A DNA stretch of 64,000 bases from Frigoriglobus tundricola. GTDB lineage: Bacteria > Planctomycetota > Planctomycetia > Gemmatales > Gemmataceae. Position numbers and translations under genes: made by a program. The stretch covers positions 9,362,001-9,426,000 of the forward strand of contig NZ_CP053452.2 in the NCBI RefSeq assembly GCF_013128195.2, in the 5' to 3' direction. Below the pieces are notes generated by a model. That model worked only from the letters and a program-made list of their open reading frames with translations. It was not told the DNA's origin and ran no database searches. Shown piece after piece: positions 1-9,036 of this stretch (within the stretch, counting starts at the first letter, position 1; the number at the start of each line of letters is the position of its first letter).

Positions 1-419
1 GTGTCGTCGGCCTTGAAGAACCCCTCGTCGAACCAGAACACGTCGAACTCGTCCCACGTGACCTCGTACTTGCCCATCCAGAAGCCCCCGACTTTCACCT
101 TGTGGCGCGGACCCTCGTTGGCGTCCCGACCGGCTTCGGCGTCCGGGCTGCCCATTGAGAACTCGCCGCCGGGCACCCACACCATGTCGAACTTCGCGCC
201 CAGATCGACCTTTCGGGTCTTCGGCGGGTCGCTGTCGGGGTCGGTCACCTCGGTCTTGAAGGCGGTCGTTTTTTCGGTGTAGTCCTTCCGCTCCAGCTTG
301 GGGGCCGCGGGCGGATCAGCCGCCTTGTTCGCGGGTATGTCCTCGGGGTGCGCCACCGCGACCGCGCCGAGCGTGAGCAAAACAAGGAGCAAAATGCCAG
401 TGGTGTAACGACGTGCCAT
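1..419 (-). CDS. SUMF1/formylglycine-generating-enzyme-like secreted protein (3' end outside window)
   Basis: The first 139 codons of a leftward gene whose end lies beyond the window. An ATG at 419-417 is followed by a hydrophobic export signal (residues about 5-23, ending AVA) and a charged linker. From about residue 85 the sequence [19 protein letters not shown] begins an FGE-sulfatase domain, followed by [14 protein letters not shown], the usual beta-strand and EVT hallmark of the family. These proteins have the fold of the enzyme that oxidises cysteine to formylglycine in sulfatases, but most bacterial members lack proven activity. The catalytic cysteines would lie in the missing part, so activity cannot be judged. 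Divergent from the ApbE gene with only about 50 bp between the starts. Confidence 0.8.
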   Translation of the reverse strand, partial: MARRYTTGILLLVLLTLGAVAVAHPEDIPANKAADPPAAPKLERKDYTEKTTAFKTEVTDPDSDPPKTRKVDLGAKFDMVWVPGGEFSMGSPDAEAGRDANEGPRHKVKVGGFWMGKYEVTWDEFDVFWFDEGFFKADD

Positions 420-471
420 GTCTGCTAGATTCTCCGAAAGAAGCGCCGCTGTCAACGGTCGGGGAGAGCAA

Positions 472-1617
472 ATGACCTGCTACAGCCTGCTGCTCGCCGG
501 GTTCTGCCATCTTACGCTCACGGGGGCGCTTTCAAGACCCGCCCCCCTCAATGGAACGCGGAGTGCGGAGCGCGGAGCGCGGAATGAAGAGCGGGAACCA
601 GAGGGTACCTTTGGTCTTCCACGCCGCGTTCCGCACCCCGCGCTCCGCGCCCCATCCGAAGGGAGGGGGGTAGGTTCTTCCCGCTTCGAGTTCGAATCGA
701 AGCACATGGGCACGACGTTCCGCATCACCTTCTACGCGGCCGATCGACCGACCGCGAAGAAGGCCGCGGATGCCGCGTTCGTCCGGATCGCGGAACTCGA
801 CGGCATCATGAGCGACTACAAGAAAGAGAGCGAGCTGATGCGCCTGTGCCGGGCGTTCGCGAGCGAAGTCGCCGCACCGGTCAAAGTGAGTGACGATCTC
901 TTCTTTGTGTTGCAGAAAGCGGAAGCGCTATCCATCAAATCGGACGGCGCGTTCGATGTCACGGTCGGTCCGGTGGTCCAACTGTGGCGGCTCGCCCGCC
1001 GGACACAGGAACTGCCCGACCCCAAGGAGTTCGCCCGCGCCCGCGAGCGCGTCGGCTACAAAATGGTGAAGCTGGACCCGCAAAAAAAGACGGTGCAGCT
1101 CCTCACGCCCGGAATGCAACTCGATCTCGGTGGGATCGCCAAGGGCTACGCGGCCGATGAAGCGCTCAAGCTGCTCCGCGACACGTTCGGTATTAAACGG
1201 GCGCTCGTGGCAGCGTCCGGCGACATTCTGTGCGGCGAACCGCCACCGGGCACCGACGGATGGAAGGTGGAGATCGCACCCATCGCGAAGAGCCAGAAGC
1301 CCCGGACACTCACGCTCGCGAACGCGGCGGTCTCGACTTCGGGCGACCTTGAACAGTTCGTGGAGATCAAGGGCGTCCGGTATTCTCACGTCCTCGATCC
1401 GAAGACCGGGCTCGGTTTGACCGGTCGGCGGAGCGTGACCGTGATCGCCCCCGACGGCATCACCGCGGACAGCATGACGAAAGCGGCGAGTGTGCTGCCC
1501 CGCGAACGGGCTCTCGAATTGATTGAGGGCACCCCCGGCGCCGCGGCGTACATCGTGATACTCGACAACGACGAAAAGCCCGTAACCACATCCAGCAAAC
1601 GCTTCCCAAAAGAATGA
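472..1617 (+). CDS. apbE: ApbE-family FAD:protein FMN transferase
   Basis: A 381-residue ApbE-type enzyme, which in this family moves FMN from FAD onto a Thr of exported flavoproteins. The catalytic part starts near residue 76 with [13 protein letters not shown] and carries [13 protein letters not shown] (FAD-binding), the SGD motif, VLDPKTG and the metal-site segment ADSMTKA. The ATG at 472 is chosen because GGGGAGAG lies just upstream and the following residues form a hydrophobic signal ([12 protein letters not shown]); an in-frame ATG at 418 would overlap the divergent start. Residues about 27-65 are translated from an inverted repeat and are not part of the fold. No flavoprotein target is encoded nearby. 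Confidence 0.85.
   Translation: MTCYSLLLAGFCHLTLTGALSRPAPLNGTRSAERGARNEEREPEGTFGLPRRVPHPALRAPSEGRGVGSSRFEFESKHMGTTFRITFYAADRPTAKKAADAAFVRIAELDGIMSDYKKESELMRLCRAFASEVAAPVKVSDDLFFVLQKAEALSIKSDGAFDVTVGPVVQLWRLARRTQELPDPKEFARARERVGYKMVKLDPQKKTVQLLTPGMQLDLGGIAKGYAADEALKLLRDTFGIKRALVAASGDILCGEPPPGTDGWKVEIAPIAKSQKPRTLTLANAAVSTSGDLEQFVEIKGVRYSHVLDPKTGLGLTGRRSVTVIAPDGITADSMTKAASVLPRERALELIEGTPGAAAYIVILDNDEKPVTTSSKRFPKE
553..652. repeat. Inverted GC-rich repeat inside the apbE coding region
   Basis: The left part (553-590) is built of tandem GCGGAGCGC-like units. The right part (624-652) is an imperfect reverse complement (CCGCGTTCCGCACCCCGCGC). It reads through in frame as [12 protein letters not shown] and [10 protein letters not shown], low-complexity peptide between the signal peptide and the ApbE domain. 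I take it as a dispersed REP-like element that landed in a tolerant linker. Confidence 0.6.
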
Positions 1618-2010
1618 GCGGGGTGTGACCTCCGCTGGGCCACGCACGGTCCGGACTCGCGCTGGACCGTGCCGGTGAAGGCCGCGATGAGCGAACTGGA
1701 TTGGCTAAAAACGGAGGAAAATGAAAATCGCGACACTCCAAATTAAACCCTCATCACCCTCTCACTTTTTGCCGCCTAATAATACTTTTCACACAGAAAA
1801 ACTCGCCCGAGGGAACTTTCCGCGCAGCAATCGGTACTAAAGTCTGATAAGTACAACGTATCACTCCTTAGCTGTACCGGTTTTGTCGAACAACGTTCGG
1901 TCGTTGACCCGATTCATCAGCCCAAAGTTTTTTGCCACGGGTACGGCCGCAAACGGTCTGTGTGCGTGTGTTATTTACTCCGTCCAACGGATGGGTCGCC
2001 TTCATCCGGA
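1618..2010. other. Intergenic region, AT-rich for this genome
   Basis: About 390 bases without a convincing gene between apbE and the convergent GT4 gene. Bases 1740-1960 are clearly richer in A+T than the flanks. A small hairpin (CGGATG at about 1988 pairing with CATCCG at about 2003) sits right before the terminator at 2011. No tRNA or known riboswitch was recognised. Confidence 0.5.
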
Positions 2011-2042
2011 CCCCCGCGGTTGCTGCCCCGCGGGGGTTTTTT
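2011..2042 (+). terminator. Strong rho-independent terminator pointing right
   Basis: CCCCCGCGG (2011-2019) pairs perfectly with CCGCGGGGG (2028-2036) over an 8-base loop and is followed at once by six T. The T run is on the + strand only, so it serves rightward transcription, although the nearest rightward gene ends about 390 bases earlier. It also lies just beyond the stop of the convergent GT4 gene. Confidence 0.75.
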
Positions 2043-2047
2043 CGTTT

Positions 2048-3250
2048 TCAGGCCGCGGCACGGGGCCGGGACGGAATCGCGGGCGGTTGTTCCCGTCCGA
2101 GTACCTTGCGATAGACGCCGTACGTGACGCGGGCGCACGCGTCCCAGGTAAAGGTGGCCGCGTGTGCCGGACCGCGGCGGCGGTAGTCGCTCAGGAACTC
2201 CGGATCGTCCGCGACCCGTGCGAGCACTTCGCGCCAGCCCGCCAGGTCGTTTGCGTCGATCGTGAGTGCGTTCCGACCGACGACCTCGCGCACCGCATCG
2301 GCCGTGGACGTGACCGCCGCCGTGCCGCACGCCATCGCTTCTACCGGCGGCATGCCGAACCCCTCATAGAAGCTCGGGTACAGGAGTGCGTCCGCGCCCG
2401 CGTAGAGTGCGGGCAGGTCCTCGTCGGGCACATAGCCGATGTGCCGCACGCCCTTGTGCTTCGCCTCGGAGCGGAACAGTTCGCGTTCGGCCTCCGTCTT
2501 CCAGCCCCACCCACCGGCCAGGACCAGCGGACACGCTTCACGCTGTGCGGCCGGGAGATCGCAGAACGCGCGGAGCAGCATCCCGACGTTCTTGCGCGGC
2601 TCGATAGTACCCACGTAAAGCGTGTAACGAGTCGGGAGCCCGTGCTTCGCGCGAATCGCGACCCCCGCCCCGGCCGGCTGCGGGCGGAACTGCGGCCCTA
2701 CGCCGCACAACATCGCGGTCACACGGTCCGGTGACAGCCCCAAATACCGCTGTACCTCCGCCCGAACCGCTTCCGTACCCACGATGACGTGATCGGCCCG
2801 CTCTATGCCCCGGGTGTAAGCGTGCTCGTGGGCCTTGACCCGTTCGGCCGGGTGCCACTGCGGGAACAGCAGAACAGACAAGTCGAAGACCGTAACGACG
2901 ACCGGAAGGCCGGTTCGGAACGGAACGAAGTTCGGCTCGTGGTACAGGTCGAACCGGCCGACCCGTGCGGCGGCCTGGAAGTGAGCCGCGTACCCGGCCT
3001 TTGCGACGGAGCCGATCGCGCTCCGGGCGAGTTGTTTGAGGCGACCGGGGTGCTTGTTGACGGACGCTGTGGGGACCCGAGTTGGGGACCTAAACACGCG
3101 GCCCGCGAGACGCGAGACCCAGGCCCCGGGGTACAACCAGAACGTGTCGGTCGGGTAGCCCGAGACGAGCGCCGCGTGCAGGTTCGCGGCCGCGTGCGCG
3201 ATTCCCGTTTTCGGCTTGAGCAGCGTCACCCCGTTGAACAGCACGCGCAC
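2048..3250 (-). CDS. Glycosyltransferase family 4 (GT-B fold)
   Basis: A 400-residue cytoplasmic GT4 glycosyltransferase. Residues 210-221 give TLYVGTIEPRKN and 294-312 give FYEGFGMPPVEAMACGTAA; the two glutamates E296 and E304 form the EX7E motif that holds the nucleotide sugar. The N-terminal half starts MRVLFNGVTLLKPKTGI, the acceptor-side Rossmann domain with its glycine loop. It lies 12 bp downstream of the Wzt-like ATPase gene on the same strand, so it probably builds the polysaccharide or glycolipid exported by the adjacent ABC pair. The sugar and acceptor cannot be read from the sequence. Confidence 0.9.
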   Translation of the reverse strand: MRVLFNGVTLLKPKTGIAHAAANLHAALVSGYPTDTFWLYPGAWVSRLAGRVFRSPTRVPTASVNKHPGRLKQLARSAIGSVAKAGYAAHFQAAARVGRFDLYHEPNFVPFRTGLPVVVTVFDLSVLLFPQWHPAERVKAHEHAYTRGIERADHVIVGTEAVRAEVQRYLGLSPDRVTAMLCGVGPQFRPQPAGAGVAIRAKHGLPTRYTLYVGTIEPRKNVGMLLRAFCDLPAAQREACPLVLAGGWGWKTEAERELFRSEAKHKGVRHIGYVPDEDLPALYAGADALLYPSFYEGFGMPPVEAMACGTAAVTSTADAVREVVGRNALTIDANDLAGWREVLARVADDPEFLSDYRRRGPAHAATFTWDACARVTYGVYRKVLGREQPPAIPSRPRAAA

Positions 3251-3262
3251 GGCGGACTCCCG

Positions 3263-4015
3263 TCAGGCGGCGGTCCCGGACACGGCGGCCGTATAGGCGG
3301 ACACCACCTCGTCCGGCTTGCCCTCCATCACGATCTTCCCGCGCGTCATCCAGATCACCCGTGTACACATCTCTCGAATCGTTTCCAGATCGTGCGCGAC
3401 CATGACCATGAGGCGCGAGGTCTTCATCAGCTCGCGCATCCGCGCCCGCGCCTTGTTCAGGAACGCCATGTCACCGACCGCGAGCACCTCGTCGATCAGC
3501 AGCACCTCGGGGTCGACGGCGGTGGCGATGGAGAACGCCAGCCGCATCATCATACCGGAGGAGTAGTTGCGCACTGCGATGTTCAGGAAGTCGCCGAGTT
3601 CCGTGAACGCGGCGATCTGGTCGAGCTTGGTCCGGATGCTGGTCGGCGTCTCGCCCTGGAGGTACGACCGGTACTGGATGTTGTCCCACCCGGTCGCTTC
3701 GAGTTCGAACCCGAGCGTGATGTCGAAGAGCGAGCAGATCCGCCCCTCAACGGTGCGCGTGCCCCTCGTCGGCGGGTACACGCCGGCGAGCGTCTTCAGG
3801 AGCGTGCTCTTCCCGGCCCCGTTGTGGCCGATCACGCCGATCCGCTCCCCGTCGCGAACCGACAGGTTGATGCCGTTGAGCGCGTGAACGCGCAGCACCG
3901 GGTTCGCGGACGGTTTCCAGAACTGCCGGTTAACCAGGTATTCCTTCAGCCCCACCCGCTTCTGCTGGTAGGTGTTGAACGTCACCGACACGTCGTTCAG
4001 TTCGATCTTCGCCAT
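3263..4015 (-). CDS. Polysaccharide-export ABC transporter ATP-binding protein (Wzt/TagH type)
   Basis: A 250-residue ABC ATPase. Walker A is GHNGAGKST (63-71), the signature is YSSGM (151-155) instead of LSGGQ, and Walker B is LLIDE (172-176) followed by VLAVGD. The YSSGM variant and the long N-terminal strand ([18 protein letters not shown]) are typical of the O-antigen and teichoic-acid export subfamily. It ends shortly after the D-loop and H-loop region and lacks the C-terminal carbohydrate-binding domain found in some Wzt proteins, so export is probably not gated by a terminal sugar cap here. Its partner is the permease gene just upstream; the GT4 gene follows. Confidence 0.9.
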   Translation of the reverse strand: MAKIELNDVSVTFNTYQQKRVGLKEYLVNRQFWKPSANPVLRVHALNGINLSVRDGERIGVIGHNGAGKSTLLKTLAGVYPPTRGTRTVEGRICSLFDITLGFELEATGWDNIQYRSYLQGETPTSIRTKLDQIAAFTELGDFLNIAVRNYSSGMMMRLAFSIATAVDPEVLLIDEVLAVGDMAFLNKARARMRELMKTSRLMVMVAHDLETIREMCTRVIWMTRGKIVMEGKPDEVVSAYTAAVSGTAA

Positions 4016-4195
4016 GAGTGCGGGTCTCGGAGGACGACACGATCTTCGCAGTCGAATCGGCTATCGCTGAATGTCGGAACGGAGGCGACTCGCTCTGCGC
4101 GTCGCCCCGGCCCTTCTGCGGCTCGATGGCCCCGCCCCTTCGGACACCCGTGGGTGGCGCCTCCGCTCGGCACGGGTGACCGACCGTGAAGCCGT

Positions 4196-5002
4196 TCACA
4201 GGTGGAAGATCACCTTCTTGTGCAACCAGCTCACAACAAATGCCGCCAGGCCGACGAGCGTGAGCGTGAGAACGAACGCCGCCAGGTACGCCTGACCCAA
4301 CTGCGCCATCCCGTCGGCCGACGGGATTCCGGCCAGAAGCGGGTCACGGGTCACCGCGAGATACACGTTGGCCGGGTTGATGTCCACCATCCAGCCCAGC
4401 CCCCGGTCGTCCAGCACGCTCCGCCGGTACATGATCGGCGTGAGGTAGAAGCCGATCTGGCAGCCGACGTCCAGCAGTTGCGTCGTGTCGTGGAAGAAGG
4501 CGCTCACAAACGCCCCGATGGTCGCCACGGCCCACGCCGCAATCACGGCCAGTAGGAGCCCCGGCAGGGCCAGGAGCACCCCGACCAGCGCGCCCAGATC
4601 CCACTTCCAGACGACCACGAGCGTGACGACGACCGAAAGCGCCAGGCAGGTGTGAATGACCTGTCCGAGGACAGTGCGGAGCGTGTACACGATGTACGGC
4701 ATCGGGCTCTGGCGGATGTACGCCTCGTTGGCCAGGAACGCCCGGCTCCCCGCCGTGGTGGCGTCCCGGAGGAAGCTCCAGACGGCGAGCCCGGCCAGGG
4801 CGAACGCCGCGTACCCGACCGGGTTCCCGTCCCCGAACAACTGGCTGAAGACCACAGTAAAAACCGCGGTCATGGCGATCGGGTGGAGCAGCGACCAGCC
4901 CACGCCCAGCACCGAACGCCGGTACCGCAGCCGCAGATCCAGCTTGACCAGCGCGAGCAGGAAATGGCGTGCCGACCAGACGGCGGACAAGTGGCTGAAC
5001 AT
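4196..5002 (-). CDS. Polysaccharide-export ABC-2 permease (Wzm type)
   Basis: A 268-residue integral membrane protein with about six hydrophobic helices. The start at the ATG 5002-5000 (MFSHLSAVWSARHFL) is preferred over an upstream ATG at 5119, because the ABC-2 family begins with an amphipathic stretch and then DLRLRYRRSVLGVGWSLLHP, which is present at the expected distance. The region PMPYIVYTLRTVLGQ and the C-terminal LTPIMYRRS also fit Wzm/TagG. With the Wzt-like ATPase it would form a 2+2 exporter for lipid-linked glycans. About 180 bp without a gene separate the two coding regions. Confidence 0.85.
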   Translation of the reverse strand: MFSHLSAVWSARHFLLALVKLDLRLRYRRSVLGVGWSLLHPIAMTAVFTVVFSQLFGDGNPVGYAAFALAGLAVWSFLRDATTAGSRAFLANEAYIRQSPMPYIVYTLRTVLGQVIHTCLALSVVVTLVVVWKWDLGALVGVLLALPGLLLAVIAAWAVATIGAFVSAFFHDTTQLLDVGCQIGFYLTPIMYRRSVLDDRGLGWMVDINPANVYLAVTRDPLLAGIPSADGMAQLGQAYLAAFVLTLTLVGLAAFVVSWLHKKVIFHL

Positions 5003-5249
5003 CCGTGATCCCACTGACAAGCAGAACGACCTTCGCGCTGCGACCCGGTCGTGAGTGGGGGAAGAGTACCGCCCGAAACGGACCGTCGCCAGCCCAAGTT
5101 CCCCGCACACCCCGCGCAACCGTTACATTCTCACTCGCCCGGTCACTCTTTCGGTCCGTCCGCGTACAATCGCCCTGCGCGGTTGTAACGCGTGTCCCAC
5201 ATTTTTGGATGGGCGAAGCGCTCGGGGTTGTACGGGGAAGGGTGTTCGT

Positions 5250-6089
5250 ATGTCGTTGAACGAGGTCATCGAAGGCGATTGCGTGAGTGTCCTCGCCGAC
5301 CTGCCCGCCGGGTCGGTGGATCTAGTGTTCGCGGACCCGCCGTTCAACATCGGGTACGCGTACGACGTGTACGACGACCGCCGCGCCAAGGCCGATTACC
5401 TGGCGTGGACCGAAAAGTGGCTCGCCGCGGCGGTCCGGGTGCTCAAGCCGGACGGCTCGTTCTTCCTCGCCATCGGGGACGAGTTCGTCGCCGAACACAA
5501 GGTCCGGCTCGACGCCCTCGGCCTGACCATGCGCAACTGGATCGTGTGGCACTACACGTTCGGCGTCAACTGCTCCAAGAAGTTCAACCGCAGCCACGCC
5601 CACATCCTCTACTACGTGCGCGACCCGAAGCGGTACACGTTCAACGCGGACGCGGTCCGGGTGCCCAGCGCCCGCATGACCACTTACGCCGACCGCCGCG
5701 CGAACCCGGTCGGGAAGCTGCCGGACGACACCTGGGTGCTCCGCCCGCAAGAGAGCGGGGACCACTTCCAGCCGGACACGGACACCTGGTTCGTGTCCCG
5801 GGTCTGCGGGACGTTCAAGGAACGGGTGGGCCACCCGTGCCAGATGCCGGAAGCGGTGCTGGAGCGCATCATCCGCGTCGCCGCCCCGCCGGACGGTCTC
5901 GTTTTGGACCCGTTCGCGGGGAGCGGGACGACGCTGGCCGTAGCAAAGAAGTTGGGGCGCAACTATCTGGGTGTGGAGCTGTCCGAGCAGTACGCGGACG
6001 GCGTGCGGAAGCGGTTGCAGCTCATCGAGTTCGCGGACGGGGCCAAAGGGGACGCGCCCCCGCGGAAACGCCAGCCGGTGAAGCGGTAG
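5250..6089 (+). CDS. Beta-class DNA methyltransferase (N6-adenine or N4-cytosine), orphan
   Basis: A 279-residue SAM-dependent DNA methylase. Catalytic motif IV (DPPF, 29-32) precedes the SAM-binding motif I (DPFAGSGTT, 220-228), the beta-class circular order. DPPF is more usual for N6-adenine than for N4-cytosine enzymes. The ATG at 5250 follows GGGGAAGG and gives MSLNEVIEGDCVSVL, the normal beginning of the family; the open frame runs further upstream but without homology. No restriction endonuclease or specificity subunit is nearby, so it is either a solitary regulatory methylase or the remnant of a restriction-modification pair. The recognition sequence cannot be deduced. Confidence 0.88.
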   Translation: MSLNEVIEGDCVSVLADLPAGSVDLVFADPPFNIGYAYDVYDDRRAKADYLAWTEKWLAAAVRVLKPDGSFFLAIGDEFVAEHKVRLDALGLTMRNWIVWHYTFGVNCSKKFNRSHAHILYYVRDPKRYTFNADAVRVPSARMTTYADRRANPVGKLPDDTWVLRPQESGDHFQPDTDTWFVSRVCGTFKERVGHPCQMPEAVLERIIRVAAPPDGLVLDPFAGSGTTLAVAKKLGRNYLGVELSEQYADGVRKRLQLIEFADGAKGDAPPRKRQPVKR

Positions 6090-6203
6090 AGTTCGGCCGG
6101 TCGCGGTCCATGAGGTTTTGCGGTGCGGCGCAAGCGAGATCCGCATTTGTGGTTGGTCACCGGTCCGCGGCGCACCGCCCGCGAGACCGCGACCGCCACA
6201 AGT

Positions 6204-8177
6204 TTACCGACCGACCAGGATGAGCTGTTGGAGATCGGACACGTCCATGTGAAGCCCCAGATCGGGGTCGTTCTTGATCGTCCCCCGGACGCGAACCTTC
6301 TTCCGATCAAATTCCCGCCGCACTTTGTCGCGATCGTTGTCCGTCGGCAACAGTTTCGGGTCGAGGCGGACGAAGAACTCTTCCCCCGAGTTCAGATCCA
6401 AAAATGACGCCCCGGTGACCGACTTGACCATGAACTCCACGGTCTGCTCCTGCCCGACTCGCTTCGCGGCCTCGGGCGGCGTTAAGATCACGTCCCCCGC
6501 GCCCGGCGCGACAACGGAGAGGGCCGGGGCCGGGGCCTGCTTCTGCGCCACGGACGAAGCCGGGTTCGTCGGTGACCGAACGCCGCGCTCGTCCTCCTTG
6601 GCCCCCTTCCCCACCCGGTACGCGACCAGCGCGGCGAGGACGAAGAGAACGGTCACCGCGAATCCGGCGCCGACGAACAACCAGATCCGCAGGGCCGGAT
6701 TCGTCAGCAGATCGGCATTTGCACGGGCGCGCGGATCGATTTCCGGCGGCGCCGGGAGTTTGAGCTTCGGTTTCGTCTTCTCCTTGACCGCCCCGCCGGG
6801 CACCGACCGCGGGGGCAGCGTCCCGGTGGGCGCGGCGCTGGCGCGGGACGTCGAGATCGGGCCGTTCGCGTCCGCGGGGTACCGCGGAGCGGATTTGACC
6901 GGCAGCGGGAACGCCGCGTTACTCGCGCTGGTCGGAGAGTCCGTACTGGACCCCGGCGACCGGGTGCGCACGCTCCCCGATCCCCCGTCGGAGCGGGCGA
7001 ACACCCCGCGGCCGGGGGCGAAGAGCATGCGGGCGAGCGACGGGCTCGCCCCGGACCGGTCGGTCGTCGGGCCGATGAGCGCCTGTACCAGTGGGCACAG
7101 GTTGGGCATCTCCCGCTCCGGCGGCGGCGGAACCGGATGGTTCGCCCATTCGGCCAGCGCCTCCGCCACCTCGATGGGCTGTTGGTACCGGTCCTCGACC
7201 CGCTTCGCCATCATCTTCCGGAGCACCGCGAGGATGCCGGGCGGCACGTCCGCCCGGACCTCCTCGACCGGTTGCGGCTCCCGGGTCTGGTGCGCGACCA
7301 GCTTGGCCGCGATGGTCCCGTCCGGGAACGGGGTCTGCCCGGTGAGCATGAAGTACAGGGTGCCGCCGAGCGAGTACACGTCCGCCCGCACGTCCACCAC
7401 GTTCGACACCGCCTGCTCCGGCGCGAGGTAATCGGCGGTGCCCAGCACGCACTTGTCGTCGTACTTCTCGGTGACGCTGTCCTGCTGCTTGTTGAAGAAC
7501 CGCGCCAGCCCCATGTCGAGCACCTTGATCACCCCGGTGCGGTCGAGCAGCAGGTTGCCGGGCTTGATGTCGCGGTGGACCATGCCCAATTCGTGCGCGT
7601 GCTGCATGCCGACCGCGGCCTGCGCGATGTAGTGCGCCGCGCGGACCGGATCGAACCGCTTCTTCTCCGCCACGTACTTGGCCACCACCTCCTGAAGGCT
7701 GTGCCCGTCCACGTACTCCATGACGAGGAAGTGCAACTTGTCGTACTGATCGACGTCGTAGGCGCGGACGATGTTCGGGTGGTCGAGGGCGGCGACGGCC
7801 CGGGCCTCGCGGTGGAACCGGTCCAGGTTCGACTGGTCGTCCAGCTTCTCCACCGGCAGCACCTTGAGCGCCACCAGCCGGCGCATGAGCGTGTGCTCGC
7901 ACAGGTACACGGCCCCCATCCCGCCGGCGCCGATCAGTTCCAGGAGCCGGTACTTGGCCCCGATCGTGAACCGCTTGTACCGGCCGAGCTTGAGCTGCTT
8001 GGACTGAAAAAACGTGAGCAGGCCGTCGCGGACGAGGAGCGCCGCGGCCTGGTCAACCACCTGCGGCGTGCCGGTCGCGCGGTGCCGGCCGAGCAGCTCG
8101 TCGAGCTTGTTCTCGGACACCAGCCCGCTCTTGCGGACCAGTTCCAGGAACTCGGGCACGGTGGGGGGTGCCGGCAT
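6204..8177 (-). CDS. Membrane Ser/Thr protein kinase with extracytoplasmic OB-fold-like domain
   Basis: A 657-residue PknB-like kinase. Residues 1-70 form a small helical domain often found ahead of planctomycete kinases. The kinase domain (about 76-345) has the glycine loop GAGGMG, Lys105 in VALKVL, HRD at 201-203 with KPGN, and DMG (221-223) where DFG is usual. A Pro/Ser-rich linker leads to one transmembrane helix (WLFVGAGFAVTVLFVLAALV, about residue 505-525). The last 80 residues, outside the membrane, contain QTVEFMVKSV, FFVRLD and VRVRGTI, a pattern like a five-stranded OB fold. It is presumably a sensor that signals inwards; the ligand is unknown. It is monocistronic. Confidence 0.88.
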   Translation of the reverse strand: MPAPPTVPEFLELVRKSGLVSENKLDELLGRHRATGTPQVVDQAAALLVRDGLLTFFQSKQLKLGRYKRFTIGAKYRLLELIGAGGMGAVYLCEHTLMRRLVALKVLPVEKLDDQSNLDRFHREARAVAALDHPNIVRAYDVDQYDKLHFLVMEYVDGHSLQEVVAKYVAEKKRFDPVRAAHYIAQAAVGMQHAHELGMVHRDIKPGNLLLDRTGVIKVLDMGLARFFNKQQDSVTEKYDDKCVLGTADYLAPEQAVSNVVDVRADVYSLGGTLYFMLTGQTPFPDGTIAAKLVAHQTREPQPVEEVRADVPPGILAVLRKMMAKRVEDRYQQPIEVAEALAEWANHPVPPPPEREMPNLCPLVQALIGPTTDRSGASPSLARMLFAPGRGVFARSDGGSGSVRTRSPGSSTDSPTSASNAAFPLPVKSAPRYPADANGPISTSRASAAPTGTLPPRSVPGGAVKEKTKPKLKLPAPPEIDPRARANADLLTNPALRIWLFVGAGFAVTVLFVLAALVAYRVGKGAKEDERGVRSPTNPASSVAQKQAPAPALSVVAPGAGDVILTPPEAAKRVGQEQTVEFMVKSVTGASFLDLNSGEEFFVRLDPKLLPTDNDRDKVRREFDRKKVRVRGTIKNDPDLGLHMDVSDLQQLILVGR

Positions 8178-8520
8178 GTGAGCTGTCCTTCGGACACGGA
8201 GAGCGACCGCTGTGGGGTCACGCCTGATAATCTGGTCGGCGCGGACGGGCGGAGCAAGAGAGCCGTTCGCATTTTGCCCGGAATTCGGCCCTCATCGGTA
8301 CACCGCGAGTTCCGGGCGGGGCGACGCACCCTCTCATCGTCATCTCGGGGGGCACATCTATTATCATACCCGAACGGTGCGAAAGTGTGTGCCCCTCGGA
8401 TCATCCACGGGTCGGCCGCGACGCATTTCGTCAGTTCAAAGCTCGTCACCGTGTATGGGTTGACCCCGACCGGGCCGATCGCGATGATGAATTCCCGAAC
8501 AACAGCCGGTCAGGGTCGCC
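8178..8520. other. Divergent intergenic region between kinase and lipoprotein genes
   Basis: About 340 bases holding both promoters. A possible long-loop hairpin joins GGGGCACA (8349-8356) to TGTGCCCC (8388-8395), enclosing the AT-rich stretch around 8357-8368. No further gene or known RNA was recognised. Confidence 0.4.
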
Positions 8521-9003
8521 ATGCGTGCCGCTTTCGCGTTTGTCGTTGTCGTTGTCGTTGCGGTGGGGATCGGTGCGTCGGGTGGCTGCCAGAGGCGCAC
8601 GCAGCCGACCCGACCGGGCTCTTACGTGTCCCCCACTCGACCGGAACCGCGCACCCGGCGCCCCGACTTGCAGCGGCCCGAAGAACTGGCGGCCCGTCTG
8701 GCTCGAGCCGGGATCGACCTCAGCGTCCGGAACCGGCCCCTCCTGACCCGGCCCAACCGCACCGCCGTGGAGCTGTCCGACGATTTGCCCGGCGAACCCG
8801 CGACCGTCTTCGTGTACCATTGCCTGGACGATGCGGACGCCCGCGAACAGGCCCAGACGATGGGCGCACCGGCGTTCGCCTGCGGGCGGTTCGCGATCGG
8901 CACGCGCGGCGGGGCCACCACCCGGGACCGCGAACTCCTGGCCCGGATCGAGACCGTGCTCAACCAGCCCATAGGGATGCACGCGATCACCCTCGTAGAA
9001 TGA
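8521..9003 (+). CDS. Small exported (probable lipo)protein of unknown function
   Basis: A 160-residue protein. MRAAFAFVVVVVVAVGIG is a clear export signal, ending in ASGGC, which is lipobox-like, so Cys23 may be lipidated. The mature part starts with a basic, proline-rich linker and continues in a compact alpha/beta region with VFVYHCLDDADAREQ, FACGRFAIGTRG and a C-terminal segment rich in hydrophobic residues. I do not recognise the family. The molybdopterin oxidoreductase gene begins 33 bp downstream on the same strand, so the two may be co-transcribed. Confidence 0.65.
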   Translation: MRAAFAFVVVVVVAVGIGASGGCQRRTQPTRPGSYVSPTRPEPRTRRPDLQRPEELAARLARAGIDLSVRNRPLLTRPNRTAVELSDDLPGEPATVFVYHCLDDADAREQAQTMGAPAFACGRFAIGTRGGATTRDRELLARIETVLNQPIGMHAITLVE

Positions 9004-9036
9004 GGTCACCTGGTTCGTCTTCAGGAGTCGCAGGTC

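Noticed and set aside
1-282. Rightward 93-codon frame at the window start
   Set aside because: Antisense to the SUMF1-like gene, whose family motifs are clear on the minus strand.
681-705. TTCGAGTTCGAATCGAAGC, tRNA T-loop-like
   Set aside because: It lies in the apbE reading frame (FEFESK) and no acceptor or anticodon stem surrounds it.
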